Below are positions 7,727 through 18,930 of a stretch of 64,000 nt of DNA, in pieces. Made by a program: the position numbers and the translations under genes. The notes under the pieces are model-generated. The model had not been told where the DNA came from and made no database searches. It saw only the letters and a program-made list of their open reading frames with translations. The DNA comes from Oceanospirillum sanctuarii (GTDB taxonomy: Bacteria > Pseudomonadota > Gammaproteobacteria > Pseudomonadales > Halomonadaceae): assembly GCF_002150805.1 (NCBI RefSeq), contig NZ_MTBA01000004.1:744001-808000 (forward strand). Direction: 5' to 3'. The first letter of the stretch is position 1. Each line of letters begins with the position of its first letter.

Positions 7727-9910
7727 TTACCCCCGCTTCCAGCGGTGATACTTCTCCACCCATGCCAGCAGTTTCTCCGGGGCATGGGCTTTCTTCCACT
7801 CCCCTGCGGCAAACTTATTGGCCTCAGCCAATGTGGGATAGGTATGAATAGTGCCGAGGATCTTGTTCAGCCCCAAGCCATGTTTCATGGCTAACACATA
7901 CTCCGCCAACAGATCACCGGCATGGGTGCCGACAATGGTAACGCCGAGGATTTTGTCTTTACCCGGCACGGTCAGTACCTTCACAAAACCCTCATTGCTG
8001 CTGTCGGCGATAGCGCGATCCAGATCATCAATCCCGTAGCGGGTCACTTCAAAAGCGATACCGCGTTCGCGCGCTTCAGTCTCAGACAGGCCAACCCGGG
8101 CAACCTCGGGATCAATAAAAGTTGTCCAGGGAATCACCGAATAGTCCGCCTTAAAGGCTTTCCACTCTCCAAACAGGGCATTCACCGCCGCGTACCACGC
8201 TTGATGGGCGGCAGTATGGGTAAACTGGTACGGCCCCGCCACATCACCGGCGGCATAGATATTCGGGTACAGGGTTTCCAGATATTCGTTGGTGACCACG
8301 GTTCGGTCGGTCTGAATCCCCAGCTCCTCAAGACCATAACCGGTCAGGCGAGCAGTACGACCCACGGCACAGATCAGGTGATCAAACTCGATCACCTCTT
8401 CGATACCGGCGCTGTTCTTCACGATCAGGCGTTTCTCACCATCGACATCATCATCCAGCAGCTCGCCATCCCCCGACAATTCGCAGCGCACCGCCTCGTA
8501 ACCTGTCATCAGGCGAACGCCGCTTTTACGCAGGGCGTCTGCCGCCAGCTCAGAGACTTCCGGGTCTTCCCGCATCATCACGCGTTCGTTGCGCTCCACC
8601 TGAATCACGTCACTGCCCAAGCGGGCAAAACTCTGCGCCAGCTCACAACCGATGGGGCCACCACCGAGCAGCACCATACGCTTGGGAATTTCATCCTCTT
8701 TCGCCAGCTGTTCCCAAAGGGTGTCGCTGGTGAGATAACCCACCTGCTCCAGCCCCGAAATATCCGGCACGATGGGTTTGGCACCGGCAGCGATGACAAT
8801 ACTGCGCGCTGTTAGACGCTGGCTGCCGCCATCATTGAGCTGAATCTCCACCGTCCAGGGATCAATAATTTTGGCGTAGCCCTGCAGCACCTCGACACCA
8901 AGACCGGTATAACGCTCGACACTGTCGTGGGGTTCGATGGTGGCAATCACATCATGGATACGCTGCATCACCTTTTTAAAGCTGAAGGCAGGCGTTGCAG
9001 CTTCCAGCCCGTAGCGGTCAGCATGACGCATCTGCTCCGCCACCTTGGCGCTTTTAATCAGCGCCTTACTGGGCACACAACCGTAGTTAAGACAGTCGCC
9101 GCCCATCTTATTGGCTTCAACCAGAGTCACCTTGGCCTTTACCGCAGCGGCGATGTAGGCACTTACCAAGCCAGCAGCACCACCACCAATCACAATCAGG
9201 TTGCGGTCGAATTTGGCGGGTTTGTTAAAACCTTTGTAGACCCGGCGCTTTTTCACCACAGCGACGATTTTCTTGGCAATCAGCGGGAAAACACCCAGCA
9301 GGGCAAACGAGAGCAGAATCTGTGGCGAGACAATACCGGACAGGGAATCCAGCTGACCGAGCTGAGTACCGGCATTCACATAAACCAGCGTACCTGGCAG
9401 CATACCGATCTGGCTCACCCAGTAAAAAGTTCGGGCTTTGAGCGGGGTTAAGCCCATCAGCAGGTTGATCAGAAAAAACGGAAACACAGGAACCAGACGC
9501 AGGGTAAAGAGATAGAACGCACCCTCACGCTCCACGCCCTGATTAAAGGCAGAAAGACGATCACCAAAACGCTGCTGCACGCTGTCCCGCAGAACAAAAC
9601 GCGCCATCAGAAACGCCAGCGTCGCACCAAGGGTCGAGGCAAAACTTACCAGAATCAGACCTTCAAGCAGGCCATAAACCGCGCCAATCGCCAGCGTCAT
9701 AATAGTGGCTCCCGGCAGGGAAAGCGCCGTTACCGCCACATAGATCAGGAAGAAAACCGCAGCGGTGATAACGGGGCTCTGATCCCGAAACTGTGCCAGC
9801 TGATCCTGACTGTTTTTCAGGCTGTCCAGTGTCAGATACTGGTTCAGATCGAAGGCGAAAAAGACGGCGATCAGTGCCGCGATAAGGCCAATAAGTAGAA
9901 TTTTTTTCAT
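7727..9910 (-). CDS. TVP38/TMEM64 membrane domain fused to FAD-dependent disulfide oxidoreductase
   Basis: A 727-residue two-part protein. Residues 1-220 are a TVP38/DedA-like (VTT) membrane domain with several hydrophobic helices and the motif RLVPVFPFFLINLLMG. Residues about 235-727 are a class I pyridine nucleotide-disulfide oxidoreductase like mercuric reductase or dihydrolipoamide dehydrogenase: IGGGAAG at 241-247, redox pair Cys273/Cys278 in GGDCLNYGCVPSK, a second nucleotide-binding GGGPIGCE, the FAD motif IYAAGDVAG and a C-terminal dimerisation domain with HTYPTLAE in place of the usual active-site HAHPT. Fused proteins of this layout are known in marine gammaproteobacteria, with substrate unproven. 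The gene is monocistronic, with a leader of about 150 bp. Confidence 0.9.
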   Translation of the reverse strand: MKKILLIGLIAALIAVFFAFDLNQYLTLDSLKNSQDQLAQFRDQSPVITAAVFFLIYVAVTALSLPGATIMTLAIGAVYGLLEGLILVSFASTLGATLAFLMARFVLRDSVQQRFGDRLSAFNQGVEREGAFYLFTLRLVPVFPFFLINLLMGLTPLKARTFYWVSQIGMLPGTLVYVNAGTQLGQLDSLSGIVSPQILLSFALLGVFPLIAKKIVAVVKKRRVYKGFNKPAKFDRNLIVIGGGAAGLVSAYIAAAVKAKVTLVEANKMGGDCLNYGCVPSKALIKSAKVAEQMRHADRYGLEAATPAFSFKKVMQRIHDVIATIEPHDSVERYTGLGVEVLQGYAKIIDPWTVEIQLNDGGSQRLTARSIVIAAGAKPIVPDISGLEQVGYLTSDTLWEQLAKEDEIPKRMVLLGGGPIGCELAQSFARLGSDVIQVERNERVMMREDPEVSELAADALRKSGVRLMTGYEAVRCELSGDGELLDDDVDGEKRLIVKNSAGIEEVIEFDHLICAVGRTARLTGYGLEELGIQTDRTVVTNEYLETLYPNIYAAGDVAGPYQFTHTAAHQAWYAAVNALFGEWKAFKADYSVIPWTTFIDPEVARVGLSETEARERGIAFEVTRYGIDDLDRAIADSSNEGFVKVLTVPGKDKILGVTIVGTHAGDLLAEYVLAMKHGLGLNKILGTIHTYPTLAEANKFAAGEWKKAHAPEKLLAWVEKYHRWKRG

Positions 9911-10052
9911 CGGGATTCCTTTCGTAGGATCAGCCGGAAGGTTTTGATTTGTAAGAAAATACGCAACAGATGACGTTTAAGATTCAACCCTTAGCAATAA
10001 AACATGAGCTTGTTCACAGTTTCATTGCTACAACCTAGTTCATTTTGTCGGT

Positions 10053-10081
10053 AATAAAAAAGCCAGCTCAAAGGCCGGCTT
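10053..10081 (-). terminator. Intrinsic terminator of the yheU-like gene
   Basis: On the minus strand AAGCCGGC and GCTGGCTT can pair (one G-U pair) across a six-base loop, followed by TTTTTATT. The yheU-like stop codon lies in the loop, so the transcript ends directly at the gene end. Confidence 0.65.
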
Positions 10082-10310
10082 CCTGTACTCGGGTTCTGTA
10101 TTCCTGTTTGGTGAGAATAGTCACCGACTCTGTCAGCGGATCAAAGACGATAGTCAGCTCGCCTTTCACCAGCTGCTGGCGTACCTGCTGTACCCAGTCT
10201 TCAAGACCGGCATCAACCTCTGTGGTGTCATAACCCTGACGGGTAACAAAATCTTCCAGCAATCCCTGCAGCGCATCCGGTGAAATATCCCGGTAGGGGA
10301 CTTCGATCAT
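10068..10310 (-). CDS. YheU/UPF0270 family protein
   Basis: An 80-residue cytoplasmic protein resembling E. coli YheU: IEVPYRDISPDALQGLLEDFVTRQG at the start, a central acidic helix, and VRQQLVKGELTIVFDPLTESVTIL near the end. The family is small, soluble and widely conserved in gammaproteobacteria, with no established biochemical role. Length and layout match the family. It precedes the terminator at 10053-10081 and may share a transcript with the upstream lipoprotein gene 61 bp away. Confidence 0.85.
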   Translation of the reverse strand: MIEVPYRDISPDALQGLLEDFVTRQGYDTTEVDAGLEDWVQQVRQQLVKGELTIVFDPLTESVTILTKQEYRTRVQEAGL

Positions 10311-10371
10311 AAGGTGTCTCTTTCTCTCAAAGTGTCAGTTTCTGCAAATATCATCAGTTCGCGGTAAACGA

Positions 10372-11037
10372 TCAGAACACCCACCAGCTGGCTCCGCGAT
10401 TCAGTGTCGCGCGGCAACCTTCCAGCTGTTTGTGATATTCAATGGCGCGGTTGGCGACCTTGGTTGAGACATCCTTCAGCCAGGATTTGTTCTTCCAGGT
10501 TTTGTCTGCGTAACCACCATGGCCTTCGTGATAGGCGATATACATGTAGTAGGTGTTGTTCCGCTCGATGCCGTTTCTCAGGAAGCCCTGATAGTTGTAC
10601 CAACCGATAAAGTCCACCGCATCATGGAAGCTGCCGCGACTGGCGTGACGGTTGCCGGTTTTGTCCTGATACTCTTTCCAGGTGCTGTCCAGCGCCTGGG
10701 TGTAACCATAAGAGGAAGACTTACGCGGCCCCGGAATAATCCCCAGAAAGGTGGTTCGCTCCGGCTGAGCATCCGGTTTGAAGGATGATTCCTGATGGAT
10801 AAAGGCCATCAGGATAGGCACAGGGGTGCCCCACTTCTCTTCCGACTGCTTGGCGGAGATATACCAGTCAGGATACTGACGGAAAATATCACAGGCACTA
10901 TCCGGCTTCTGCGGCGGAGCCACGGCACAGCCGGTTGTTACCAGAGTCAGTGCAAGAGCGATTAAACCCAATCCCTGTCGTTTAACCCGCCCGAAGCGTT
11001 TGAACAGATGTGTACGCGTGTTTTCCATTTTGCTCAT
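10372..11037 (-). CDS. Lytic transglycosylase (SLT-domain) lipoprotein
   Basis: Secreted murein lytic transglycosylase that would cleave the glycan strands of peptidoglycan. The N-terminus has a basic region, the hydrophobic stretch LGLIALALTLVTTGC and a lipobox cysteine (residue 37), so it is a lipoprotein. Downstream, the catalytic glutamate lies in MAFIHQESSFK and the SLT signature continues with SYGYTQALDSTWKEYQ and YYMYIAYHEGHGGY. I used the ATG at 11037; an in-frame GTG at 11046 and an ATG at 11028 are alternatives, and no strong ribosome site decides. It sits between ligA and the yheU-like gene on the same strand. Confidence 0.87.
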   Translation of the reverse strand: MSKMENTRTHLFKRFGRVKRQGLGLIALALTLVTTGCAVAPPQKPDSACDIFRQYPDWYISAKQSEEKWGTPVPILMAFIHQESSFKPDAQPERTTFLGIIPGPRKSSSYGYTQALDSTWKEYQDKTGNRHASRGSFHDAVDFIGWYNYQGFLRNGIERNNTYYMYIAYHEGHGGYADKTWKNKSWLKDVSTKVANRAIEYHKQLEGCRATLNRGASWWVF

Positions 11038-11105
11038 CAGTATCACTATCGGTTGCTATTGCTGTTTCTGTTTCCGGAAGACTCTTGCAGGTGTCTTAGG
11101 GAGAC

Positions 11106-13259
<2,154 letters not shown>

Positions 13260-13354
13260 TTATGAGGTAAAGGTGCTGTCGCCATCACCTTTACCCTGAA
13301 ACTTAATGTCAGCCTGTAAGCTGAACGGGTTAGCTGTGATTATAAAGACCAGAA

Positions 13355-13386
13355 ACAACAAAACCACCCTGAGGTGGTTTTGTTGT
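13355..13386 (-). terminator. Intrinsic terminator after zipA
   Basis: A perfect 14-bp inverted repeat (ACAACAAAACCACC / GGTGGTTTTGTTGT) with a CTGA loop, 34 bp past the zipA stop. On the minus strand it runs into TTTTGTTGTTT. It separates zipA from ligA. Confidence 0.85.
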
Positions 13387-13419
13387 GTACGCCAGCTGTA
13401 AACCTGATGAAATCAGGTA

Positions 13420-15069
13420 TTAACGCATGCGCGCCAGCTGTTTGCGGCGCTCAAATTCCTGAATACGCTGCTTGTAGTGCTCGATGGTCTGAGGTGTCAT
13501 CACGCTGCGGTCTTCATCCCGCAGCTCACCATTCAGATGGCGAACAATCACCTTCGCGGTTTCCAGCATCATGGTGAAGCATTCCTGACTGCTGCCCGGA
13601 GACGGTAAGCCCATGACGAAGGACACACTCGGAATATAAAGCTCGTCGATCTGATCAATATCGAACACACCCGGATTAACCGAACTCATCATGGAGAACT
13701 GAATCTGAGGGCCATCTTCGGTTTTAACGAAGCGGTGGAACACCTTCATATCTCCGATCTGCATGCCACACTGCATTACCACATGCAGCAGGGCAGCACC
13801 GTGGAATCCACGCTCATCTTTGCACTTAACGTGCATCACCAGCAGCTCATCGGCATCAGCGATCTGTTCGCGCTCTTCATCCGCCGTCATCAGCGGCTTA
13901 CGGGTAACCGGGCGCTCTTTAAAGGTGGTGCGCTTTTCTGAGAACAGAGGATCCTGCGTATCCTGTCGGCTATGCTTCGCCTCGCGCTCTTTCTGAGCAG
14001 CAACATCACGGGCTTCCTGTTCCGCTTTCTCCTGTTCCTGCTTCAGATGCTCAGCCTGTTTCAGCTGTTCCGCTTTCAGTTGTTCGTTTTTCAGCTTCAG
14101 CGCCTGAGCCTTATGAGCGGCTTCCTGCTGCTGAATATACTGACGCTCTGCCAGACTCATCTCTTCTGCCGGAGCCTGCATCTTCATACGCTCTGACGGA
14201 CGCGGGCCTGTGTGTTTGCCCTGAATACGACGGGCAGCGGCTTTAACCGGATCAAGCTCTTCAATGGCTTCAGCTTCTGCCTCGGCATCAGCCTGTTTCT
14301 GCAGCGCCAGACGCTCCTCTTCCTCAAGACGGCGGGCTTTAGCTGCAGCAAAGCGTTGTTCCAGCGGCTCAAGAGGTTCCAGATCATCCATGCTGGAATC
14401 AACCGCATCAAATTCAGTAATGTGCAGATCATCTTCTGAAGGCGATGAGATACTTTCAGATAGCGCAGGAACGGGGTCCGGCGCATAGGTCTCAGCGTCG
14501 TCTGCAACAGGCGCTGCAGTTTCAAAAACGGGTTCATCCGGAATCGCTTCAGCATTTTCAGCTTCAGCCTGACCGTTGATCTCTGCTAACAGCTGCTCTT
14601 CAGACGGATGCAGTTCCACATCTTCCGGATAAGAAGTGTCAGGCTGCTCAGTCGTTTCTGGCTGAAGCGCATCCTGTTCAGATATTTCCTGATGCTCAGA
14701 CTCATACTGATGTTCTGCTTCAGGCTCAACAGGATAAGACGCTTCCTCAGGCTCTGGTTGCAGAGATTGAGTCAGCTCTTCCGAAGCGCGGGAATAAAGC
14801 GATGAGACAGGAGGCGGCTCCGCCGAAGGGATCTCAACCTCATGACGCAGAACCGGAATCGGATCATCATCAAAGACTTCAACATCGTGGCTTTTTACGA
14901 CGCGGGCACCACCGGAAGGTAGTTCCCTGCGCAACTGTTCCTGTCGCGCCCGTTCTTCTTCATCCATTTGCTCATTCTGGTCGACTTTGCGCATACGCCG
15001 GATACCATCGGCTATGATCAGCAACAAAATCAGTCCACCCAGAATCATCAGCCACTCACGTAAGCCCAT
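13420..15069 (-). CDS. zipA: Cell division protein ZipA
   Basis: Tethers FtsZ to the inner membrane at the divisome. An N-terminal transmembrane helix (LREWLMILGGLILLLIIADGI, residues 3-23) is followed by a charged stretch (RRMRKVDQNEQMDEEERAR), a very long acidic Glu/Pro/Ser-rich linker and then a Lys/Glu/Gln coiled-coil region (about 230-370). The C-terminal FtsZ-binding domain occupies about 405-535 (LLVMHVKCKDERGFHGAALLHVVMQCGMQIGDMKVFHR). At 549 residues it is longer than E. coli ZipA (about 330) because of the linker. Upstream of ligA and 81 bp downstream of smc on the same strand, the conserved smc-zipA-ligA order. Confidence 0.95.
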   Translation of the reverse strand: MGLREWLMILGGLILLLIIADGIRRMRKVDQNEQMDEEERARQEQLRRELPSGGARVVKSHDVEVFDDDPIPVLRHEVEIPSAEPPPVSSLYSRASEELTQSLQPEPEEASYPVEPEAEHQYESEHQEISEQDALQPETTEQPDTSYPEDVELHPSEEQLLAEINGQAEAENAEAIPDEPVFETAAPVADDAETYAPDPVPALSESISSPSEDDLHITEFDAVDSSMDDLEPLEPLEQRFAAAKARRLEEEERLALQKQADAEAEAEAIEELDPVKAAARRIQGKHTGPRPSERMKMQAPAEEMSLAERQYIQQQEAAHKAQALKLKNEQLKAEQLKQAEHLKQEQEKAEQEARDVAAQKEREAKHSRQDTQDPLFSEKRTTFKERPVTRKPLMTADEEREQIADADELLVMHVKCKDERGFHGAALLHVVMQCGMQIGDMKVFHRFVKTEDGPQIQFSMMSSVNPGVFDIDQIDELYIPSVSFVMGLPSPGSSQECFTMMLETAKVIVRHLNGELRDEDRSVMTPQTIEHYKQRIQEFERRKQLARMR

Positions 15070-15150
15070 GCAGTGAAAACCCTGTATAAATAATTAATTG
15101 TTGACTCAGACTAATTGACTTTCGCTATTTTACGCTACAAAAAGAAACAT

Positions 15151-18100
15151 TTATACGTCTACTAGTGCAGTTGCTTCATCAATGTCAACCGCCACAATTC
15201 GGGATACCCCCGGTTCCTGCATAGTAACACCCATCAGGTGATCCGCCATCTCCATGGCGATTTTGTTGTGACTGATGTAGATGAACTGAAGATGCTCTGA
15301 CATTTCCTTAACAATATTGGCATATCGACCAACATTGGCATCATCCAGAGGAGCATCCACTTCATCCAACATACAGAACGGAGCCGGATTGAGCTGAAAA
15401 ATTGAGAAAACCAGTGCAATAGCCGTCAGCGCTTTTTCACCACCGGATAAAAGGTGAATGGTGCTGTTTTTCTTACCCGGTGGACGTGCCATGATGGAAA
15501 CACCGGTTTCCAGCAGATCATCACCGGTCAGCGCCAGCCAGGCACTACCGCCACCGAAGACTTTCGGGAACAGTCTCTGCAGCCAGCCATTCACCTCATC
15601 AAAGGTCTGTTTGAAGCGCTGGCGGGTCTCTTTGTCGATCTTACGGATCGCATTTTCCAGCATGCCAAGCGCCTGAGTCAGCTCATCGTGTTGGGCATCC
15701 AGATACTGTTTACGTTCCAGCTGAGCTTCGTACTCTTCAATCGCGGCCAGGTTGATCGCACCCAGACGTTTAATCTTTTCGCTGACCTCGTTCTGCTGTT
15801 CCTGCCAGCTGTTGGCCGTGGCATCTTCCGGCAGGCCGTTAAGCAGATCGTCCAGATCACCACCAATCTCATCCAGCTGTTCGTTAATGCCTTCACGCTG
15901 AACCGAAAGCGCCTGCTGCTGCATACGCATTTTTTCCAGCTCGGTACGTACCCGCTCCAGATCACGTTCATGTTCGGTGCGGCTTTTCTCCAGCTGACGC
16001 ATGGCATCATTCAGCTGATGAGCACGTTCACGCACGCCCATCAGTTTCTGTTCCTCTTCCGCTTTACGCTCGATCAGCTCATCCAGTAAGAGTTCACTGT
16101 CTTCCTTCGGCTCCTGCACATCTTCCAGATGCATCAGCAGGTCTTCGCGTTTTTCCCTCAGGCGTTCAAGCTGCTGCTCGATGCGCTCAATGCCTTTCTC
16201 TGCCAGCTGTTTCTGCCCGGTCAGCTCCTGACGGCGCAATGCCAGCTGGTGCAGTTTGTCACGCTCAAGGCGAACCGCCTGACGCTTCTGCTCATACACT
16301 TCTTTTGTCCGGTTACGATCCGCCTGCAGATGCTCACGCTCTTCGGAGAACTGCTCCACCTGCTCCAGTGCCAGCTGCCAGTTTTCACGGGCCTCTTCCA
16401 GCAGGTTCTGTTCTTCCTCTTCCCGGGCCTGAATCTGCGCCAGCTCTTCGTTCAGGTGGCGCTGACGCTCGTTAAACTGCTCCTGCTTCAGTTGACGGGT
16501 ACGGATCTGACCGTCCCATTCACTCTTCTGGCGCTGTACCGACATGCGCTGATCCGCCAGCTGGCCGCTGCGGTTTTCCAGATCCTGCTGCTGGTTTTTC
16601 AGCTGATCCAGTGTTTCGTCCAGCTCCGCCAGACGTTCCCGACCGGCTTCCAGATCCAGTTCCAGCTGCTCAATATCCCGGGCGCGGTTCAGAACACCGG
16701 CCGCCTGAGTATTACCTTTGTGATAACGCAGCCAGCCATGGCCCAGCCAGATACCCTCTTCGGTGATCACCGAGTAACCCAATGGCAGCTGCGACAGACG
16801 GGTGACACCGGCTTCAATAGAATCAACCACCACCACCTGTAACAGGCGCTCCGGCAGTTGCCCCTGACTGACCGCCACCTGAGCGGCAAGAGTCTCGCTT
16901 TCGCTGACATTACCGGCCAGTTGCGGCTGGGGATAATCTGAAGCGATAAAGGTGAAATCCGCTTTGTCGTGCTCAAGCAGGCCAGTAGCCAGTTCCGGCA
17001 GTTGCAGCTGCTTGCAGGTTAAACCCTGCAGCTGAGCTTCCAGCACGGTTTCCACCGCCTGCGCCCAACGGGGGGCAACATCCAGCTGTTCGGCAAGCTT
17101 AGGAACCTGAGACAAACCATTACTGGCCAGCCAGCGCTCCTGGGCGGGATCATCTTCCGCCAGAGCAGCATCCTGCAGCGCCTGCAGAGAGGCCAGACGA
17201 CCGGAATTGACCTGCAGTTGCTCCTGCAGGGCTTCCCGTTCTTTCTGGCGCTCAGTCAGCTGTTCACGACAGGTCTGTAACGATTCTTTCTGAGACTCAG
17301 TTTCCTCTTCCAGAGATTCCAGCTGGAGTTCAAATTCCAGCGCGGTCTCCTGCATCAGCTCCAGCTCTTCATCATTCTCTTCCGGTGCCTCCAGACCATT
17401 AAGCTGGTCATGGACACGAGCATGGCGTTGCTTCAGGTCGTTCAGTGAGCGCTCATGCTGCTGAATATTGGATTGTGCCAGCTCCGCATCACGGCGGTAC
17501 TGCTGGTCTTTCTGGTTGAAACTGTCCCAACGGTGCTGCCACTGCTGCACGTTTTCTTCCGCTTCTTCCAGCGCCATCTCCAGCGCTTCGCTGGCTTCCT
17601 GCTGCATCTCAAACTCGGGTTCCAACTCATCCAGCAGCAGAAGTACATCCTGCAGGCGTTCCTTATCCTGCTGTTGCTCCTGATGGTTTTCCTGAATCTG
17701 ACGATCCACATCCAGAAGATCGGTATGCAGCTGCTGCCCCCGTTGCTTCTGGTGGGTCATCTGCTGTTCAAGGCGGGAGATCTGGTTGCCCAGCTCGTAG
17801 AAGCTGGCCTGAAACTGTTCCAGCTGCTCGTTGGATTCCTGATGCTGCTGACGGCTCTCTTCGATCTCACTTTCTGCCCGACGCAGGGCAAAGAGGTGCT
17901 TCTCAGAGCGGATCTCAAGATCGCTGATCACGGCGGCGTACTGACGGATCTGTACATCCAGATCGCGCCAGCGGATCGCCCGCAGCTGGCCTTTTAAGCG
18001 GCGTTCCTGTGCTTTCAGTTCACGGTAACGGTGAGCAGCTTCCGCCTGACGCTGCAGGCGTTGCAGCTGGCGTTCCAGCTCATCGCGGATATCCTGCAGA

Positions 18101-18678
18101 CGCTCAAGGTTTTCGTTGGTGCGGCGCATCCGGTTTTCGGTTTCCCGGCGGCGCTCTTTGTATTTGGAGATGCCGGCAGCTTCTTCGATGGTGTTACGCA
18201 GCTCTTCCGGTTTGGCTTCGATAAGACGGGAGATCATGCCCTGTTCGATAATGGCGTAACTACGGGAACCCAGGCCTGTGCCTAAGAAGATTTCGGTAAT
18301 GTCTTTACGACGACACTTGGTGCCGTTGAGGAAGTAGTTCGACTGACCATCACGGGTCACCTGACGCTTCAGGGCGATCTCCGCGTATTGGCCGTACTGA
18401 CCTTTCAGGGTGCCATCGCTGTTATCAAACACCAACTCAATAGAAGCCTGCCCGACCGGTTTACGGGCGGTGGAGCCGTTAAAGATAACGTCGGTCATGG
18501 ACTCGCCACGCAGATGCTTGGCAGAGCTTTCCCCCATCACCCAGCGCACGGCATCGATAATATTGGACTTACCACAGCCGTTCGGCCCCACCACACAGGT
18601 CATATTTTTGGTGAAAGGCACCGTGGTGGGATCGACAAAGGATTTAAACCCCGCCAGTCGAATACATTTTAGCCGCAT
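15151..18678 (-). CDS. smc: Chromosome segregation ATPase SMC
   Basis: Forms the V-shaped SMC dimer that compacts and segregates the chromosome with ScpA/ScpB. The 1175-residue product starts with MRLKCIRLAGFKSFVDPT and has the Walker A GPNGCGKSN at about 33-41, two long coiled-coil arms rich in Glu, Gln and Leu, a hinge around 500-650, and the C-terminal ABC signature LSGGEKALTAIALVF followed by Walker B FCMLDEVDAPLDDANV. Everything needed for ATPase activity is present. It is upstream of zipA in the same direction, and a terminator separates it from the ccm operon upstream. Confidence 0.98.
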   Translation of the reverse strand: MRLKCIRLAGFKSFVDPTTVPFTKNMTCVVGPNGCGKSNIIDAVRWVMGESSAKHLRGESMTDVIFNGSTARKPVGQASIELVFDNSDGTLKGQYGQYAEIALKRQVTRDGQSNYFLNGTKCRRKDITEIFLGTGLGSRSYAIIEQGMISRLIEAKPEELRNTIEEAAGISKYKERRRETENRMRRTNENLERLQDIRDELERQLQRLQRQAEAAHRYRELKAQERRLKGQLRAIRWRDLDVQIRQYAAVISDLEIRSEKHLFALRRAESEIEESRQQHQESNEQLEQFQASFYELGNQISRLEQQMTHQKQRGQQLHTDLLDVDRQIQENHQEQQQDKERLQDVLLLLDELEPEFEMQQEASEALEMALEEAEENVQQWQHRWDSFNQKDQQYRRDAELAQSNIQQHERSLNDLKQRHARVHDQLNGLEAPEENDEELELMQETALEFELQLESLEEETESQKESLQTCREQLTERQKEREALQEQLQVNSGRLASLQALQDAALAEDDPAQERWLASNGLSQVPKLAEQLDVAPRWAQAVETVLEAQLQGLTCKQLQLPELATGLLEHDKADFTFIASDYPQPQLAGNVSESETLAAQVAVSQGQLPERLLQVVVVDSIEAGVTRLSQLPLGYSVITEEGIWLGHGWLRYHKGNTQAAGVLNRARDIEQLELDLEAGRERLAELDETLDQLKNQQQDLENRSGQLADQRMSVQRQKSEWDGQIRTRQLKQEQFNERQRHLNEELAQIQAREEEEQNLLEEARENWQLALEQVEQFSEEREHLQADRNRTKEVYEQKRQAVRLERDKLHQLALRRQELTGQKQLAEKGIERIEQQLERLREKREDLLMHLEDVQEPKEDSELLLDELIERKAEEEQKLMGVRERAHQLNDAMRQLEKSRTEHERDLERVRTELEKMRMQQQALSVQREGINEQLDEIGGDLDDLLNGLPEDATANSWQEQQNEVSEKIKRLGAINLAAIEEYEAQLERKQYLDAQHDELTQALGMLENAIRKIDKETRQRFKQTFDEVNGWLQRLFPKVFGGGSAWLALTGDDLLETGVSIMARPPGKKNSTIHLLSGGEKALTAIALVFSIFQLNPAPFCMLDEVDAPLDDANVGRYANIVKEMSEHLQFIYISHNKIAMEMADHLMGVTMQEPGVSRIVAVDIDEATALVDV

Positions 18679-18774
18679 AACCTGCTGTGTCCTTTTTACC
18701 TGATGTCAGGTCCTTCGGGAGCCTGTCCGATCGCTAATCGGGTATCTGAAAGTCGTTTTTAAGGTGACCAACAA

Positions 18775-18808
18775 AAGCAAAGCAGGGCTGAATAGCCCTG
18801 CTTTGCTT
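18775..18808 (-). terminator. Intrinsic terminator of the ccm operon
   Basis: Perfect 15-bp inverted repeat AAGCAAAGCAGGGCT / AGCCCTGCTTTGCTT with a GAAT loop, about 120 bp after the ccmI stop. On the minus strand it continues into TTTTGTT. It isolates the ccm operon from smc. Confidence 0.85.
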
Positions 18809-18930
18809 GTTACCGGATGCTGCCGATTAGGCTCGGAGCATCCGGTCTTAGAGTCAGTTCGGGGACGCAAGCCAGATCTGAAACGGTTCCGAAACCGATC
18901 AACTAGTGGATAAGCGTCCAGCCGTTAAGA

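Noticed and set aside
15151-18678. Long frames opposite smc, cheA and flhA
   Set aside because: They are antisense shadows caused by codon bias; smc, cheA and flhA have full domain sets.
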